Shown here piece by piece: positions 41,478 to 48,872 of a stretch of 64,000 nt of DNA (the stretch's first letter is position 1; each line of letters starts with the position of its first letter). Under the pieces are notes generated by a model. That model worked only from the letters and a program-made list of their open reading frames with translations, made no database searches and was not told where the DNA came from. Location of the stretch: the NCBI RefSeq assembly GCF_021341665.1, contig NZ_JAJTTH010000011.1:1-64000 (forward strand), in the 5' to 3' direction. This DNA is from Pseudomonas sp. Au-Pse12 (GTDB lineage Bacteria; Pseudomonadota; Gammaproteobacteria; Pseudomonadales; Pseudomonadaceae). The translations under genes and the position numbers were made by a program.

Positions 41478-42386
41478 ATGGCCGAACAGCGTTTGCCACC
41501 GTTGAACGCGGTGCGGGCTTTTGATGCCGCGGCCCGCTTGGGCAGCTATGTCGAAGCCTCCAGGTCGCTGCATGTCACCCAGCCGGCCATCGGCCGTCAT
41601 GTGAAGCTGCTGGAGGACTGGCTCGGGGTGCAGCTGTTCGAGCGCACTTCCCGTGGGGTGACCCTGACCCCGGCGGGGGAGAAGTACCACCGCAAGATCG
41701 CCGCCGCCCTGCAACTGATCATCGAGGCCGGGCGCGAAGCCCAGCCCAGGGCGGCCGAACGCTGGCTGCGGATCATGGTGGTGCCGGGGTTTGCCAAGCG
41801 CTGGCTGACCCCGCGCCTGGAAGCGCTGCGCCATGTGCGTCCGGGCCTGAAGTTCGCCATCGAGCCGAACTCGACCTTTACCGAAGTGGACGCCAAGACC
41901 TGCGACCTGGGCATCGCCTATGGCCTGGACGGGCAATACCCCGAGTCGCGGGTCAGCCTGATCTGCCCCCGGGTATTTCCCATCTGCACCCCGGCCTACC
42001 TGGCGAGTATCGAGGCGATTCGCGAGCCGGCGGACCTGGCCCGCCACGAGCTGATTCACTTCGATGACGGCGAGTGGTGGAACCTGTGGTTCGCCGCCAA
42101 TGGCCTGGATATCCACCTCACGTCCGACCTGATCTACGTGAACAACGACCACGCCCTGTCGGTGGCCGAAAGCGGCGGCGGGATTGCCCTGGCCAATGAA
42201 GTGCTGGTGCGCGAGGAACTCAAGGCCGGGACCCTGGTGCGGGTGCTGGAGGATCAGGTGAAGCTGGAAAGCTACCGGGTGCTGACCCCGGCCAGCCAGT
42301 GGTCGGCGGACGTGGAATGGTTTATCCAGTGGCTCAAGGCCGAGCTGGAAGCGGATTTCCCCGAAGCGCGGATCGCCGGTCGTTAG
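41478..42386 (+). CDS. LysR family transcriptional regulator (GcvA-like)
   Basis: 302 residues from the ATG at 41478 (MAEQRLPPLNAVRAFDAAARLGSYVEASRSLHVTQPAIGRHVKLLE). HTH about 21-45 and effector domain with LRIMVVPGFAKRWLTPRL, of the GcvA/AmpR subgroup. Divergent from the amidase/ABC operon with an operator-like palindrome between, so most likely its regulator, with the imported compound or its product as effector. Confidence 0.9.
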   Translation: MAEQRLPPLNAVRAFDAAARLGSYVEASRSLHVTQPAIGRHVKLLEDWLGVQLFERTSRGVTLTPAGEKYHRKIAAALQLIIEAGREAQPRAAERWLRIMVVPGFAKRWLTPRLEALRHVRPGLKFAIEPNSTFTEVDAKTCDLGIAYGLDGQYPESRVSLICPRVFPICTPAYLASIEAIREPADLARHELIHFDDGEWWNLWFAANGLDIHLTSDLIYVNNDHALSVAESGGGIALANEVLVREELKAGTLVRVLEDQVKLESYRVLTPASQWSADVEWFIQWLKAELEADFPEARIAGR

Positions 42387-42473
42387 CAAGCTAATGGGAT
42401 GGCGCGGGTGCACTGAAAAATGGCACATTGACGCACCTGCCCCCGTGCACCCACCCGTTGTCCGGAAAATCCT

Positions 42474-43691
42474 ATGGCTAGCAGCAACTCCCCGAGCGTC
42501 GCCGCGACGGCTTCTCCTGCTTCGCAAAGCAGCCCTCTGGTCCTGCGCATCATTGGTGCGGTGGCCCTGGCCCACCTGATCAACGACCTGATCCAGGCGG
42601 TGCTGCCGGCGATCTACCCGATGCTCAAGAGCAACTACGGCCTGACCTTCACCCAGGTCGGCCTGATTACCCTGACCTTTCAGCTCACCGCCTCGCTGTT
42701 GCAGCCCTGGGTGGGCTACTACACCGATCGGCGGCCCCAGCCGTTCCTGCTGCCGGCGGGCATGGTCTGCACCCTGATCGGCATCCTGATGATGTCCCAG
42801 GTCGGCAGCTTTGCCCTGATCCTGCTGGCCGCGGCCCTGATCGGTATCGGCTCCTCGACCTTCCACCCGGAAGCCTCGCGGGTCGCCCGGCTGGCGTCCG
42901 GCGGGCGCTATGGCCTGGCGCAGTCGAGCTTCCAGGTCGGCGGCAACGCCGGCACCGCGTTCGGCCCCTTGCTGGCCGCGGCCATCATCATTCCCTACGG
43001 CCAGGGCAACGTGGCCTGGTTCGGCCTGTTCGCGCTGCTTGCCCTGGTGGTGCTCTACGGCATCAGCCGCTGGTACGCCAACCACCTGCGCCTGCACACG
43101 CTCAAGCAGGGCCAGGCGGCGACGCATGGCCTGTCGAGGAATCGGGTGATCAGTGCGCTGGTGGTCCTCGGGCTGCTGGTGTTCTCCAAGTATTTCTACA
43201 TGGCCAGCTTCACCAGTTACTTCACCTTCTACCTGATCGAGAAATTCGACCTGTCGGTGGCCAGCTCGCAACTGCACCTGTTCCTGTTCCTCGGCGCGGT
43301 AGCGGCGGGGACCTTCTTCGGCGGGCCGATCGGCGACAAGATCGGGCGCAAGGCGGTGATCTGGTTCTCGATCCTCGGGGTGGCGCCGTTCACCCTGTTG
43401 CTGCCCCATGTCGACCTGTTCTGGACCAGCGTCCTCAGCGTGGTGATCGGCTTCATCCTGGCCTCGGCGTTCTCCGCCATCGTGGTCTACGCCCAGGAAC
43501 TGGTGCCGGGCAACGTCGGCATGATCGCCGGGGTGTTCTTCGGCCTGATGTTCGGTTTTGGCGGGATCGGCGCGGCGCTGCTGGGGCACCTGGCGGACAT
43601 CCATGGCATCGAGTACGTGTACTACCTGTGCTCGTTCCTGCCGCTGTTCGGGGTGCTGGCGATCTTCCTGCCGCGCACCCGCAAAGCCTGA
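42474..43691 (+). CDS. MFS transporter, fosmidomycin-resistance (Fsr) family
   Basis: 405 residues, 12 hydrophobic helices after a polar 24-residue N-terminus. The Fsr look is clear: HLINDLIQAVLPAIYPMLKSNYGLTFTQVGLITLTFQLTASLLQP (helices 1-2), GSSTFHPEASRVARLASGGRYGLAQSSFQVGGNAGTAFGP (helices 4-5). Predicted proton-driven efflux of fosmidomycin-like or other small compounds. It is 87 bp downstream of the LysR gene, same strand, so co-transcription is possible but not proven. Confidence 0.9.
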   Translation: MASSNSPSVAATASPASQSSPLVLRIIGAVALAHLINDLIQAVLPAIYPMLKSNYGLTFTQVGLITLTFQLTASLLQPWVGYYTDRRPQPFLLPAGMVCTLIGILMMSQVGSFALILLAAALIGIGSSTFHPEASRVARLASGGRYGLAQSSFQVGGNAGTAFGPLLAAAIIIPYGQGNVAWFGLFALLALVVLYGISRWYANHLRLHTLKQGQAATHGLSRNRVISALVVLGLLVFSKYFYMASFTSYFTFYLIEKFDLSVASSQLHLFLFLGAVAAGTFFGGPIGDKIGRKAVIWFSILGVAPFTLLLPHVDLFWTSVLSVVIGFILASAFSAIVVYAQELVPGNVGMIAGVFFGLMFGFGGIGAALLGHLADIHGIEYVYYLCSFLPLFGVLAIFLPRTRKA

Positions 43692-43711
43692 CGCGCTGCT
43701 GTTGGGCGGGT

Positions 43712-43742
43712 AAAAAAACGCCCGGGGCCAGGCTCCGGGCGT
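43712..43742 (-). terminator. Rho-independent terminator of the cytochrome/PCMH operon
   Basis: On the minus strand ACGCCCGG and CCGGGCGT pair, loop GAGCC-rich, then TTTTTTTA. It lies 46 bp after the last cytochrome gene; it may also serve the MFS gene from the other side. Confidence 0.75.
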
Positions 43743-43787
43743 TGTCGTTTCAGCGTTGGCGCAGCTGCGCCGGCGTGGCTTGTGCCT

Positions 43788-44159
43788 TCAATGCAGGCTT
43801 TTCAGGTAGGCAATCAGGTGCTGCCGGCTCTGTGGGTCGGGCTGGCCGGGAAACATCATGTTGTTGCCCGGCACCAGGGTCGCCGGGTTGCTCAGCCAGC
43901 GTTCCAGGCTGGCGTCGTTCCATTGCAGGCCGGCGCCTTGCAGGGCGCTGGAATAGCTGAAGCCCTGGGCCTGGCCGCTGGCCCGGCCGAAGACGCGGTG
44001 CAGGCTGGGGCCCATCAGGTGTTTGCCGTTCTCGGTACTGTGGCAAAAGCCGCATTGGGCACTGAACAGGGCCTTGCCGAGGACCGCGTCGCCGTCGGCC
44101 AGGGCCAGCGGCGCGGCCAGCAGCAGCGCTTGGGCTGCGAGCAGTGGGGTGTACTTCAT
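43788..44159 (-). CDS. Class I cytochrome c, putative electron acceptor of the PCMH system
   Basis: 123 residues. Signal peptide MKYTPLLAAQALLLAAPLALA, heme site CGFCH at 36-40, and a Met ligand in PGNNMMFPG near residue 100. It resembles c2/c550-like mono-heme cytochromes (HLMGPSLHRVFGRASG). Last gene of the p-cresol operon, 59 bp after pchF; plausibly carries electrons from the flavocytochrome to the terminal oxidases. Ribosome site AGGA. Confidence 0.88.
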   Translation of the reverse strand: MKYTPLLAAQALLLAAPLALADGDAVLGKALFSAQCGFCHSTENGKHLMGPSLHRVFGRASGQAQGFSYSSALQGAGLQWNDASLERWLSNPATLVPGNNMMFPGQPDPQSRQHLIAYLKSLH

Positions 44160-44218
44160 GGATGTTCCTGTGGTTCAAGGGGCCCCGTGGCGTGCTGCCG
44201 ACGGGGCGTGTGCGCGGC

Positions 44219-45787
44219 TTAGAATGGGTTGGCCAGGTCGATCCCGGACTTGCCCGGGGCAAGGATGTTGTTCGGGTCCAGGGCGCGCTTGATGGCGTGC
44301 TCGACCTTGCGCTTGACCGGGCCGTAGCTCTGCGCCACCCGCTCCTGGAAGGCGGTGTTGACCCGGTACACGGCATAGCCTTGCTGTTCGAACGCATCCA
44401 GCAGTTCAGCGAAGCAGGCGTTGGCGCGGCGGGTTTCCTCCGGGTTGCTGCGGTCGTACAGCACGTCGATCACGTGGTGCATGTCGCGCCAGCCGACGAT
44501 GAATTCGCCCACGTAGTCCAGGCCGTGCTTGTTGAGGATCCGCTTGGCCAGGGCCTGCTGCTTGTTGCACTCGCTGCCGCGCGCCTGGCTCACCGGCGCG
44601 AACCACATCGAGCCACCGCCGCCGCGCCAGTTGTACAGGCCGAATTCCTGCAGGTTGGGCACCCCGGACATCAGTTGCGAGCGGTACAGGAAGGGTTGGG
44701 TCGTGCCGGCTTCCTCCTGGGTGACGATGCGTCCCTTGCCCAGGGCCTTGAGGGCCTGATTGACGATCTTCCAGTTGACGTCCACCTGCTCCTGGGTGCC
44801 GTACAGGGCGGCGTAGACGTTCCAGGCGCCGAGGTTCTTGTCCTTCTGGATCTGCTTGAGGATCGCCTCGGAGGTGGCGCCCGGCTCTTGGGTGTAGTCG
44901 GCGCGGCGGGTGTTGCAGGTGGCGGCCTCCCACAGCACGCCGGCGATCACCACCGAGTTGGGAATCACCTGGGCGATGCGCAGCGGGCGGATGAATTCGA
45001 CGATCTCGGCAATGTCCGACTCGTTCTCGAACTTGATCTCGAACGGCTTGAACACCGGCGGCTTGGGCATCAGCCAGAAGCCCATCTTGGTGCAGATGCC
45101 GTAGTTGGCCTGGGTGAACATGCCGTCCAGGGTCGGGCCGTAGCCCCACTTGAACACCTGCCAGGCGTTGTCGCCTTTGACCCCGCCCATGCCGGTGCGA
45201 TAGACGTCGCCGTTGGCCAGCACCACCTCCATGCCGCACTGCATGAGGAAGTGTTCGCCGTAAGGGGTGTAGCCGACGCCACGGTCCATGGTGTTGCCCA
45301 GGGGGCCGGCGATGGCCGAGGGCGCCGAGAAGGACAGCATCAGCGGCAGGTTGTGTTCCTGGATGTAGTCGTAGAGCTGCTGGTAGGTGACCCCGGGCTC
45401 CACCAGCGCGGTGCACAGCTCCGGGTCGACGTGGAGGATCTTGTTCATCTTCTTCAGGTCGAGAATCACCTGACCGCGCTGGCCAGGCGCTGCCGAGCCG
45501 TAGCCGAAGTTGCGGCCGGTGGAGATGGTCCAGACCGGAATCTTGTGCTCGTTGCAGATCTTCACCACCCCTTGCACCTGCTCGACGCTGGTGGCGGTGA
45601 TGGCGGCCGAGGGCATGTGCTCGGCGGTGTCCACCGCCATCATGATCTTGGTGTAGGGCACCAGCTGGTCGTCCTTGACCAGCACGTTCTCGTCCCCCAG
45701 CAGGGCACGGAACTGGGCGATGGCCTGGTTGAAGTGGGCTGCATTCACGCCCCGGGGCAACAGTGGCTTCTGGGTTTGCTCAGTCAT
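44219..45787 (-). CDS. pchF: 4-cresol dehydrogenase (hydroxylating) flavoprotein subunit
   Basis: 522 residues from the ATG at 45787 (AAGGAG 8 nt upstream). FAD-binding type 4 fold of the VAO/PCMH family: WTISTGRNFGYGSAAPGQRGQV and VLWEAATCNTRRADY. Tyr385 in LYNWRGGGGSMWFAP falls at the position of the covalent FAD Tyr384 of P. putida PCMH, rather than the His of vanillyl-alcohol oxidase. It oxidises the methyl group of p-cresol (or eugenol-like 4-alkylphenols) with water, passing electrons to the cytochrome subunit. There is no signal peptide although the cytochrome partner is periplasmic; the neighbouring Tat protein may carry it. Eugenol hydroxylase EhyB is the alternative name. Confidence 0.88.
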   Translation of the reverse strand: MTEQTQKPLLPRGVNAAHFNQAIAQFRALLGDENVLVKDDQLVPYTKIMMAVDTAEHMPSAAITATSVEQVQGVVKICNEHKIPVWTISTGRNFGYGSAAPGQRGQVILDLKKMNKILHVDPELCTALVEPGVTYQQLYDYIQEHNLPLMLSFSAPSAIAGPLGNTMDRGVGYTPYGEHFLMQCGMEVVLANGDVYRTGMGGVKGDNAWQVFKWGYGPTLDGMFTQANYGICTKMGFWLMPKPPVFKPFEIKFENESDIAEIVEFIRPLRIAQVIPNSVVIAGVLWEAATCNTRRADYTQEPGATSEAILKQIQKDKNLGAWNVYAALYGTQEQVDVNWKIVNQALKALGKGRIVTQEEAGTTQPFLYRSQLMSGVPNLQEFGLYNWRGGGGSMWFAPVSQARGSECNKQQALAKRILNKHGLDYVGEFIVGWRDMHHVIDVLYDRSNPEETRRANACFAELLDAFEQQGYAVYRVNTAFQERVAQSYGPVKRKVEHAIKRALDPNNILAPGKSGIDLANPF

Positions 45788-45800
45788 TGGATCAGCTCCT

Positions 45801-46490
45801 TCAAGCCTCAATCGAGAACGAAACGAAATGGCCGCTCAATGGCACGGCCCGGGGGCTGGCCAACGGCGCCTGGCCGAGACGGCCGCTGGCCAGTTCGGCC
45901 AGGCTGTAGCCCAGGGTGGCGGCCCATTGTTCGGCGCTGCGTGGGTCGCGAGCGCGGGCGCCGGCCTGGAACGCCGGCTGTGCCAGCAGGCGCTGCTCGC
46001 TGAGGCTGAAACCGGCGCCACAGGCGTTCAGTTGCAGGCCCAGTTGCAAGGCGCAGCCATGGGCGGCCGTGGTGCCCAGCAGTTGGTGGCGCGAGGTCCG
46101 CGCATCGCTGTGGTGCTGGCCGAGCCATTGCACTCGGGCTCCGGCGCTGCGGGCCTGGTCGAGCACCAGCGCGGCGCTGGCATCGTCCAGCAGGCCGATG
46201 ATGCGTTGCGGCTGGCCACTGCCCAGGCGTTGTTGCAGCGCCTGGATCGACGCCAGGCTGGCCTCCCAGCGTTGCACGCTGACCTGGCGCGCCACCGAGC
46301 TGGCGTTGATTCCCTGGACGAAAGCCGAGTCGGCGACGGCGGCGCTGACCAGGGCCAGGGTGGGCAGCCGCTTGCCCGCGGACGGGCCCAGCACGCCGTT
46401 GGCCAGGCTCAGGCCCGGGCCGGTCACCGCGACGCTGGCCAGACCGCCCAGGGCCATGCCCTTGAGCAACGAGCGACGTTCAATGTTCAT
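45801..46490 (-). CDS. pchX: Tat-signal protein of the PCMH operon (PchX-like)
   Basis: 229 residues from the ATG at 46490. The N-terminus MNIERRSLLKGMALGGLAS is a twin-arginine signal with the RR pair and a hydrophobic core, cut probably after SLANG region. The mature part (LPTLALVSAAVADSAFVQGINASS, RIIGLLDDASAALVLDQARSAGARVQWLGQHH) has an alpha/beta look and no cofactor motif I can recognise. It lies between the cytochrome and flavoprotein genes, the place of pchX in P. putida PCMH operons, whose function I do not know as established. Inferred: a Tat-exported partner needed to bring the folded flavoprotein to the periplasm. Confidence 0.75.
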   Translation of the reverse strand: MNIERRSLLKGMALGGLASVAVTGPGLSLANGVLGPSAGKRLPTLALVSAAVADSAFVQGINASSVARQVSVQRWEASLASIQALQQRLGSGQPQRIIGLLDDASAALVLDQARSAGARVQWLGQHHSDARTSRHQLLGTTAAHGCALQLGLQLNACGAGFSLSEQRLLAQPAFQAGARARDPRSAEQWAATLGYSLAELASGRLGQAPLASPRAVPLSGHFVSFSIEA

Positions 46491-46500
46491 GGGCGTCTCC

Positions 46501-46836
46501 TCAGGGTTGGGCGGCCGTGGCCGGGGCTTTGGAGATGTAGTCGGCGACCTGCTGCAAGGCGTTGTCGTCGATGAACGACGCCGGGAATGCCGGCATCGCG
46601 CGAAAGCCGTTGCGCACCACTGCGGTGATGTAGGGCGTTGGCAGTTGGCGCCCCTTGATCTGCGGGCCGACGTTCTTTTCGTGGCAGTGGCCGCAGACCT
46701 TGGCGTAGACGTTTTCACCGCTTTTCCAGACGCCGTCGCCATCGGCGGCGGCCGTTGTGGCCAGCACCGCCAGGGGCAGGCTCAGGCACAGGGCAAGGCT
46801 TCGTTTCACAGCTGGGCTGTCGAGGAGCGAGGACAT
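46501..46836 (-). CDS. pchC: 4-cresol dehydrogenase cytochrome c subunit
   Basis: 111 residues from the ATG at 46836 (GGAG 7 nt upstream); the frame extends to 46875 without a better start. Sec signal to about residue 31 (LALCLSLPLAVLATTAAA). Heme site CGHCH at 48-52 and axial Met81 in FRAMPAF. Small cytochrome c of the type that forms the PchF2C2 flavocytochrome; periplasmic. Located between the aldehyde dehydrogenase and the Tat-signal gene (10 bp gap). Alternative assignment: EhyA of eugenol hydroxylase. Confidence 0.88.
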   Translation of the reverse strand: MSSLLDSPAVKRSLALCLSLPLAVLATTAAADGDGVWKSGENVYAKVCGHCHEKNVGPQIKGRQLPTPYITAVVRNGFRAMPAFPASFIDDNALQQVADYISKAPATAAQP

Positions 46837-46884
46837 TGCGTACTCCGTATTGTTATGGGGTGATTCGGTGGACAAGCGCCCTGC

Positions 46885-48360
46885 TCAGAACGGATAGGGG
46901 CGCGGCGTGTGTTGCAGGGTGATCCAGTGGTCGGTGGTGAATTCATCGATTGCCCAGTCGCCGTTGAAGCGGCCCAGGCCCGAGTTCTTTTCACCGCCAA
47001 AGGGCGCGTTGGGCTCGTCGTTGACCGGCATGTCGTTGACGTGGCTCATGCCCGCGTGCAGGCGTTGGGCGAACTGCACGCCGCGCTCCGGGCTGGCGCT
47101 GAACACGGCGCTGGACAGCCCGTACTCGCTGGCATTGGCCAGTTCCAGGGCGTGCTCGGCATCCCGTGCGCTCTGGATACCGACCAAGGGGCCGAAGATT
47201 TCTTCGCGGGCAATCTCCATGTCGGCGCGGACGTCGCCGAACACGTGAGGTGGCAGCACGTTGCCCGTGGCCGGGGCGCCCACCAGCAAGGTCGCGCCCT
47301 CGCTCAGGGCCAGGCTGATCTTGTCTTGCAGGCCGGCCAGCTGTTTGTGGTTGATCACCGGGCCGACCACCGTGGCCGGCAGATTCGGGTCGCCGTAGGG
47401 CAGGGCCTTGACCCGTTCGACAAAGCGTTGGGTAAAGGCTTGCAGCACCGGCTGCTCGACGATGATGCGGTTGATCGCCATGCAGATCTGCCCCTGGTGC
47501 AGGAACTTGCCGACCACCGCGGCGTTCACCGCCTGTTCCAGGTCGGCATCGGCCAGGACCACGAACGGGCTGTTGCCCCCCAGTTCCAGAGCCACGTGCT
47601 TGAGGTGCTCGCCGCCGCTGGCGATGCGCCCGATGTTGCGGCCGACCTGAGTCGAGCCGGTGAAGGAAATGAACGCCGGCACCGGGTGCTCGACAAAGGC
47701 ATCGCCGATTTCCGCCCCGGTGCCGACCACCACGCTGAGCACCCCGGCGGGCAGGCCGGCTTCCTCGAAGATCCGCGCCAGCAGCAGGCCGCCGGTCACC
47801 GGGGTGTCGCTGGCGGGCTTGATCACCACCGCGTTGCCCAGGGCCAGGGCCGGCGCCAGGGAGCGGGCGCTCAGGTGCAGGGGGAAGTTCCAGGGGCTGA
47901 TCACCCCGATCACCCCCAGGGGCTTGCGGTAGACGCGGCTTTCCTTGCCCGGGACGTTGGAGGCGACGATCCGCCCGTGGACCCGGCTGGGCAGGCTGGC
48001 CGCTTCGACGATGATGGCGCGGGCCGCGCCCCATTCGATCTGCGCCTTGATCCGGGTACTGCCGGACTCGCGGACCAGCCAGCCGATGATTTCCTCGCGG
48101 CGCTCATCGAAGATCCGCGCGGCGTTGAGCAGCACTTGGCTGCGTTGCGCTGGCGCGCTGGCGGCCCATGGGGCCTGGGTCTGGCGGGCCTTGGCGTAGG
48201 CCTGGTCGAGGTCCTGGCGGTTGGCCAGGCTGATCTGCAGCAGGCATTGCTCGGTGAACGGGTCGAGGACGGCCAGCGGTTGGCCGCTGCTGCCGGCGCG
48301 CCATTGTCCGGCGATGGGCTGCAGTTCCAGGTGTTGATAGGCAGGTCGAGTCGCAGTCAT
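46885..48360 (-). CDS. pchA: 4-hydroxybenzaldehyde (vanillin/benzaldehyde-type) dehydrogenase
   Basis: 491 residues from the ATG at 48360 (the frame reaches 48402 without a better site). NAD site PWNFPLHLSARSLAPALALGNAVVIKPASDTP, catalytic Glu in ALELGGNSPFVVL and catalytic Cys in GQICMAINR. Matches aromatic aldehyde dehydrogenases (Vdh/PchA). It oxidises the aldehyde made by PCMH to 4-hydroxybenzoate, in the cytoplasm. First gene of the operon; a -24/-12 promoter (48589-48604) lies upstream. Confidence 0.9.
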   Translation of the reverse strand: MTATRPAYQHLELQPIAGQWRAGSSGQPLAVLDPFTEQCLLQISLANRQDLDQAYAKARQTQAPWAASAPAQRSQVLLNAARIFDERREEIIGWLVRESGSTRIKAQIEWGAARAIIVEAASLPSRVHGRIVASNVPGKESRVYRKPLGVIGVISPWNFPLHLSARSLAPALALGNAVVIKPASDTPVTGGLLLARIFEEAGLPAGVLSVVVGTGAEIGDAFVEHPVPAFISFTGSTQVGRNIGRIASGGEHLKHVALELGGNSPFVVLADADLEQAVNAAVVGKFLHQGQICMAINRIIVEQPVLQAFTQRFVERVKALPYGDPNLPATVVGPVINHKQLAGLQDKISLALSEGATLLVGAPATGNVLPPHVFGDVRADMEIAREEIFGPLVGIQSARDAEHALELANASEYGLSSAVFSASPERGVQFAQRLHAGMSHVNDMPVNDEPNAPFGGEKNSGLGRFNGDWAIDEFTTDHWITLQHTPRPYPF

Positions 48361-48588
48361 GGGATGCTCTCTTGTTCGTGGCCATGGCTCGGCTGTCAGC
48401 AATCAAGCCGATGGCGCGTGAGGGTAGGGATGGGTGCCCGGTACGGTGGCGTTTCAGCCGAGAGGGGCTGTGTTGCGCAATGGGCCGTGGCGCAGGCGTG
48501 AGGGGCAGGGCGGGGGAGGCGCAAGGAAGGCAGAAAGCATGGCAAGGTCACCTGTTGTCTTGTTATGGATGAGCGTCTGCCTGTGCAT

Positions 48589-48604
48589 AACAACTATCGT
48601 GCCA
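48589..48604 (-). promoter_or_regulatory. Sigma54 (-24/-12) promoter of the pch operon
   Basis: Minus strand TGGCACGATAGTTGTT: GG and GT are separated by exactly 10 nt, the required sigma54 spacing (consensus GG-N10-GC; the last base is T for C). It is almost the same as the site at 51792-51807. 229 bp before the pchA start codon. Confidence 0.7.
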
Positions 48605-48633
48605 CGGTCGTTTTTTGTAAAAATTATCTTTTA

Positions 48634-48646
48634 AATCAATGCGTTA
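48634..48646 (+). promoter_or_regulatory. Candidate IHF site
   Basis: AATCAATGCGTTA fits WATCAANNNNTTR fully. It lies 30 bp upstream of the -24 element for the pch operon, the usual place for IHF-assisted DNA bending in sigma54 promoters. A similar sequence is at 51836-51848. Confidence 0.5.
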
Positions 48647-48872
48647 ATTGAACTTCCTGTTTTCCATAAACCTCGTCGTGCGGGGCGCATTGCGGAAATT
48701 TATGCAGAGAAGTCGCAAGGGCGTCGAAAGCTCGGCACTCCCGGGGCGTTTGTGAAAACTGTGCGGTTACCGGCCAGAATCTGCGCATCGCCTGCGGCCA
48801 GGAGGGACGGCGATTGACCCGGCAAAGCGCCGGGGCATACTGCAAGGCCCCTGAGCTGCCTGTTGATTGCCC

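Larger units (their letters stand above)
48361..48872. other. 512-bp divergent regulatory region between pchA and its activator
   Basis: Contains no credible ORF. It holds the sigma54 promoter at 48589-48604 and an IHF-like site at 48634-48646, plus AT-rich sequence 48600-48650 on both sides. Upstream activator sites for the V4R regulator should lie here or further toward 48870 but none was identified with confidence. Confidence 0.6.

Noticed and set aside
41454..43604. 716-codon minus-strand frame across the LysR and Fsr genes
   Set aside because: It spans two recognised genes and their gap on the opposite strand; composition is antisense-like and there is no ribosome site.
44219..45787. 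Vanillyl-alcohol oxidase as first choice for the flavoprotein
   Set aside because: The residue at the covalent FAD site is Tyr (385), the cytochrome subunit gene is present, and the gene order is that of PCMH; a VAO would not need a cytochrome.
44144..46003. 619-codon plus-strand frame opposite pchF
   Set aside because: Antisense to a flavoprotein with a clear family match.
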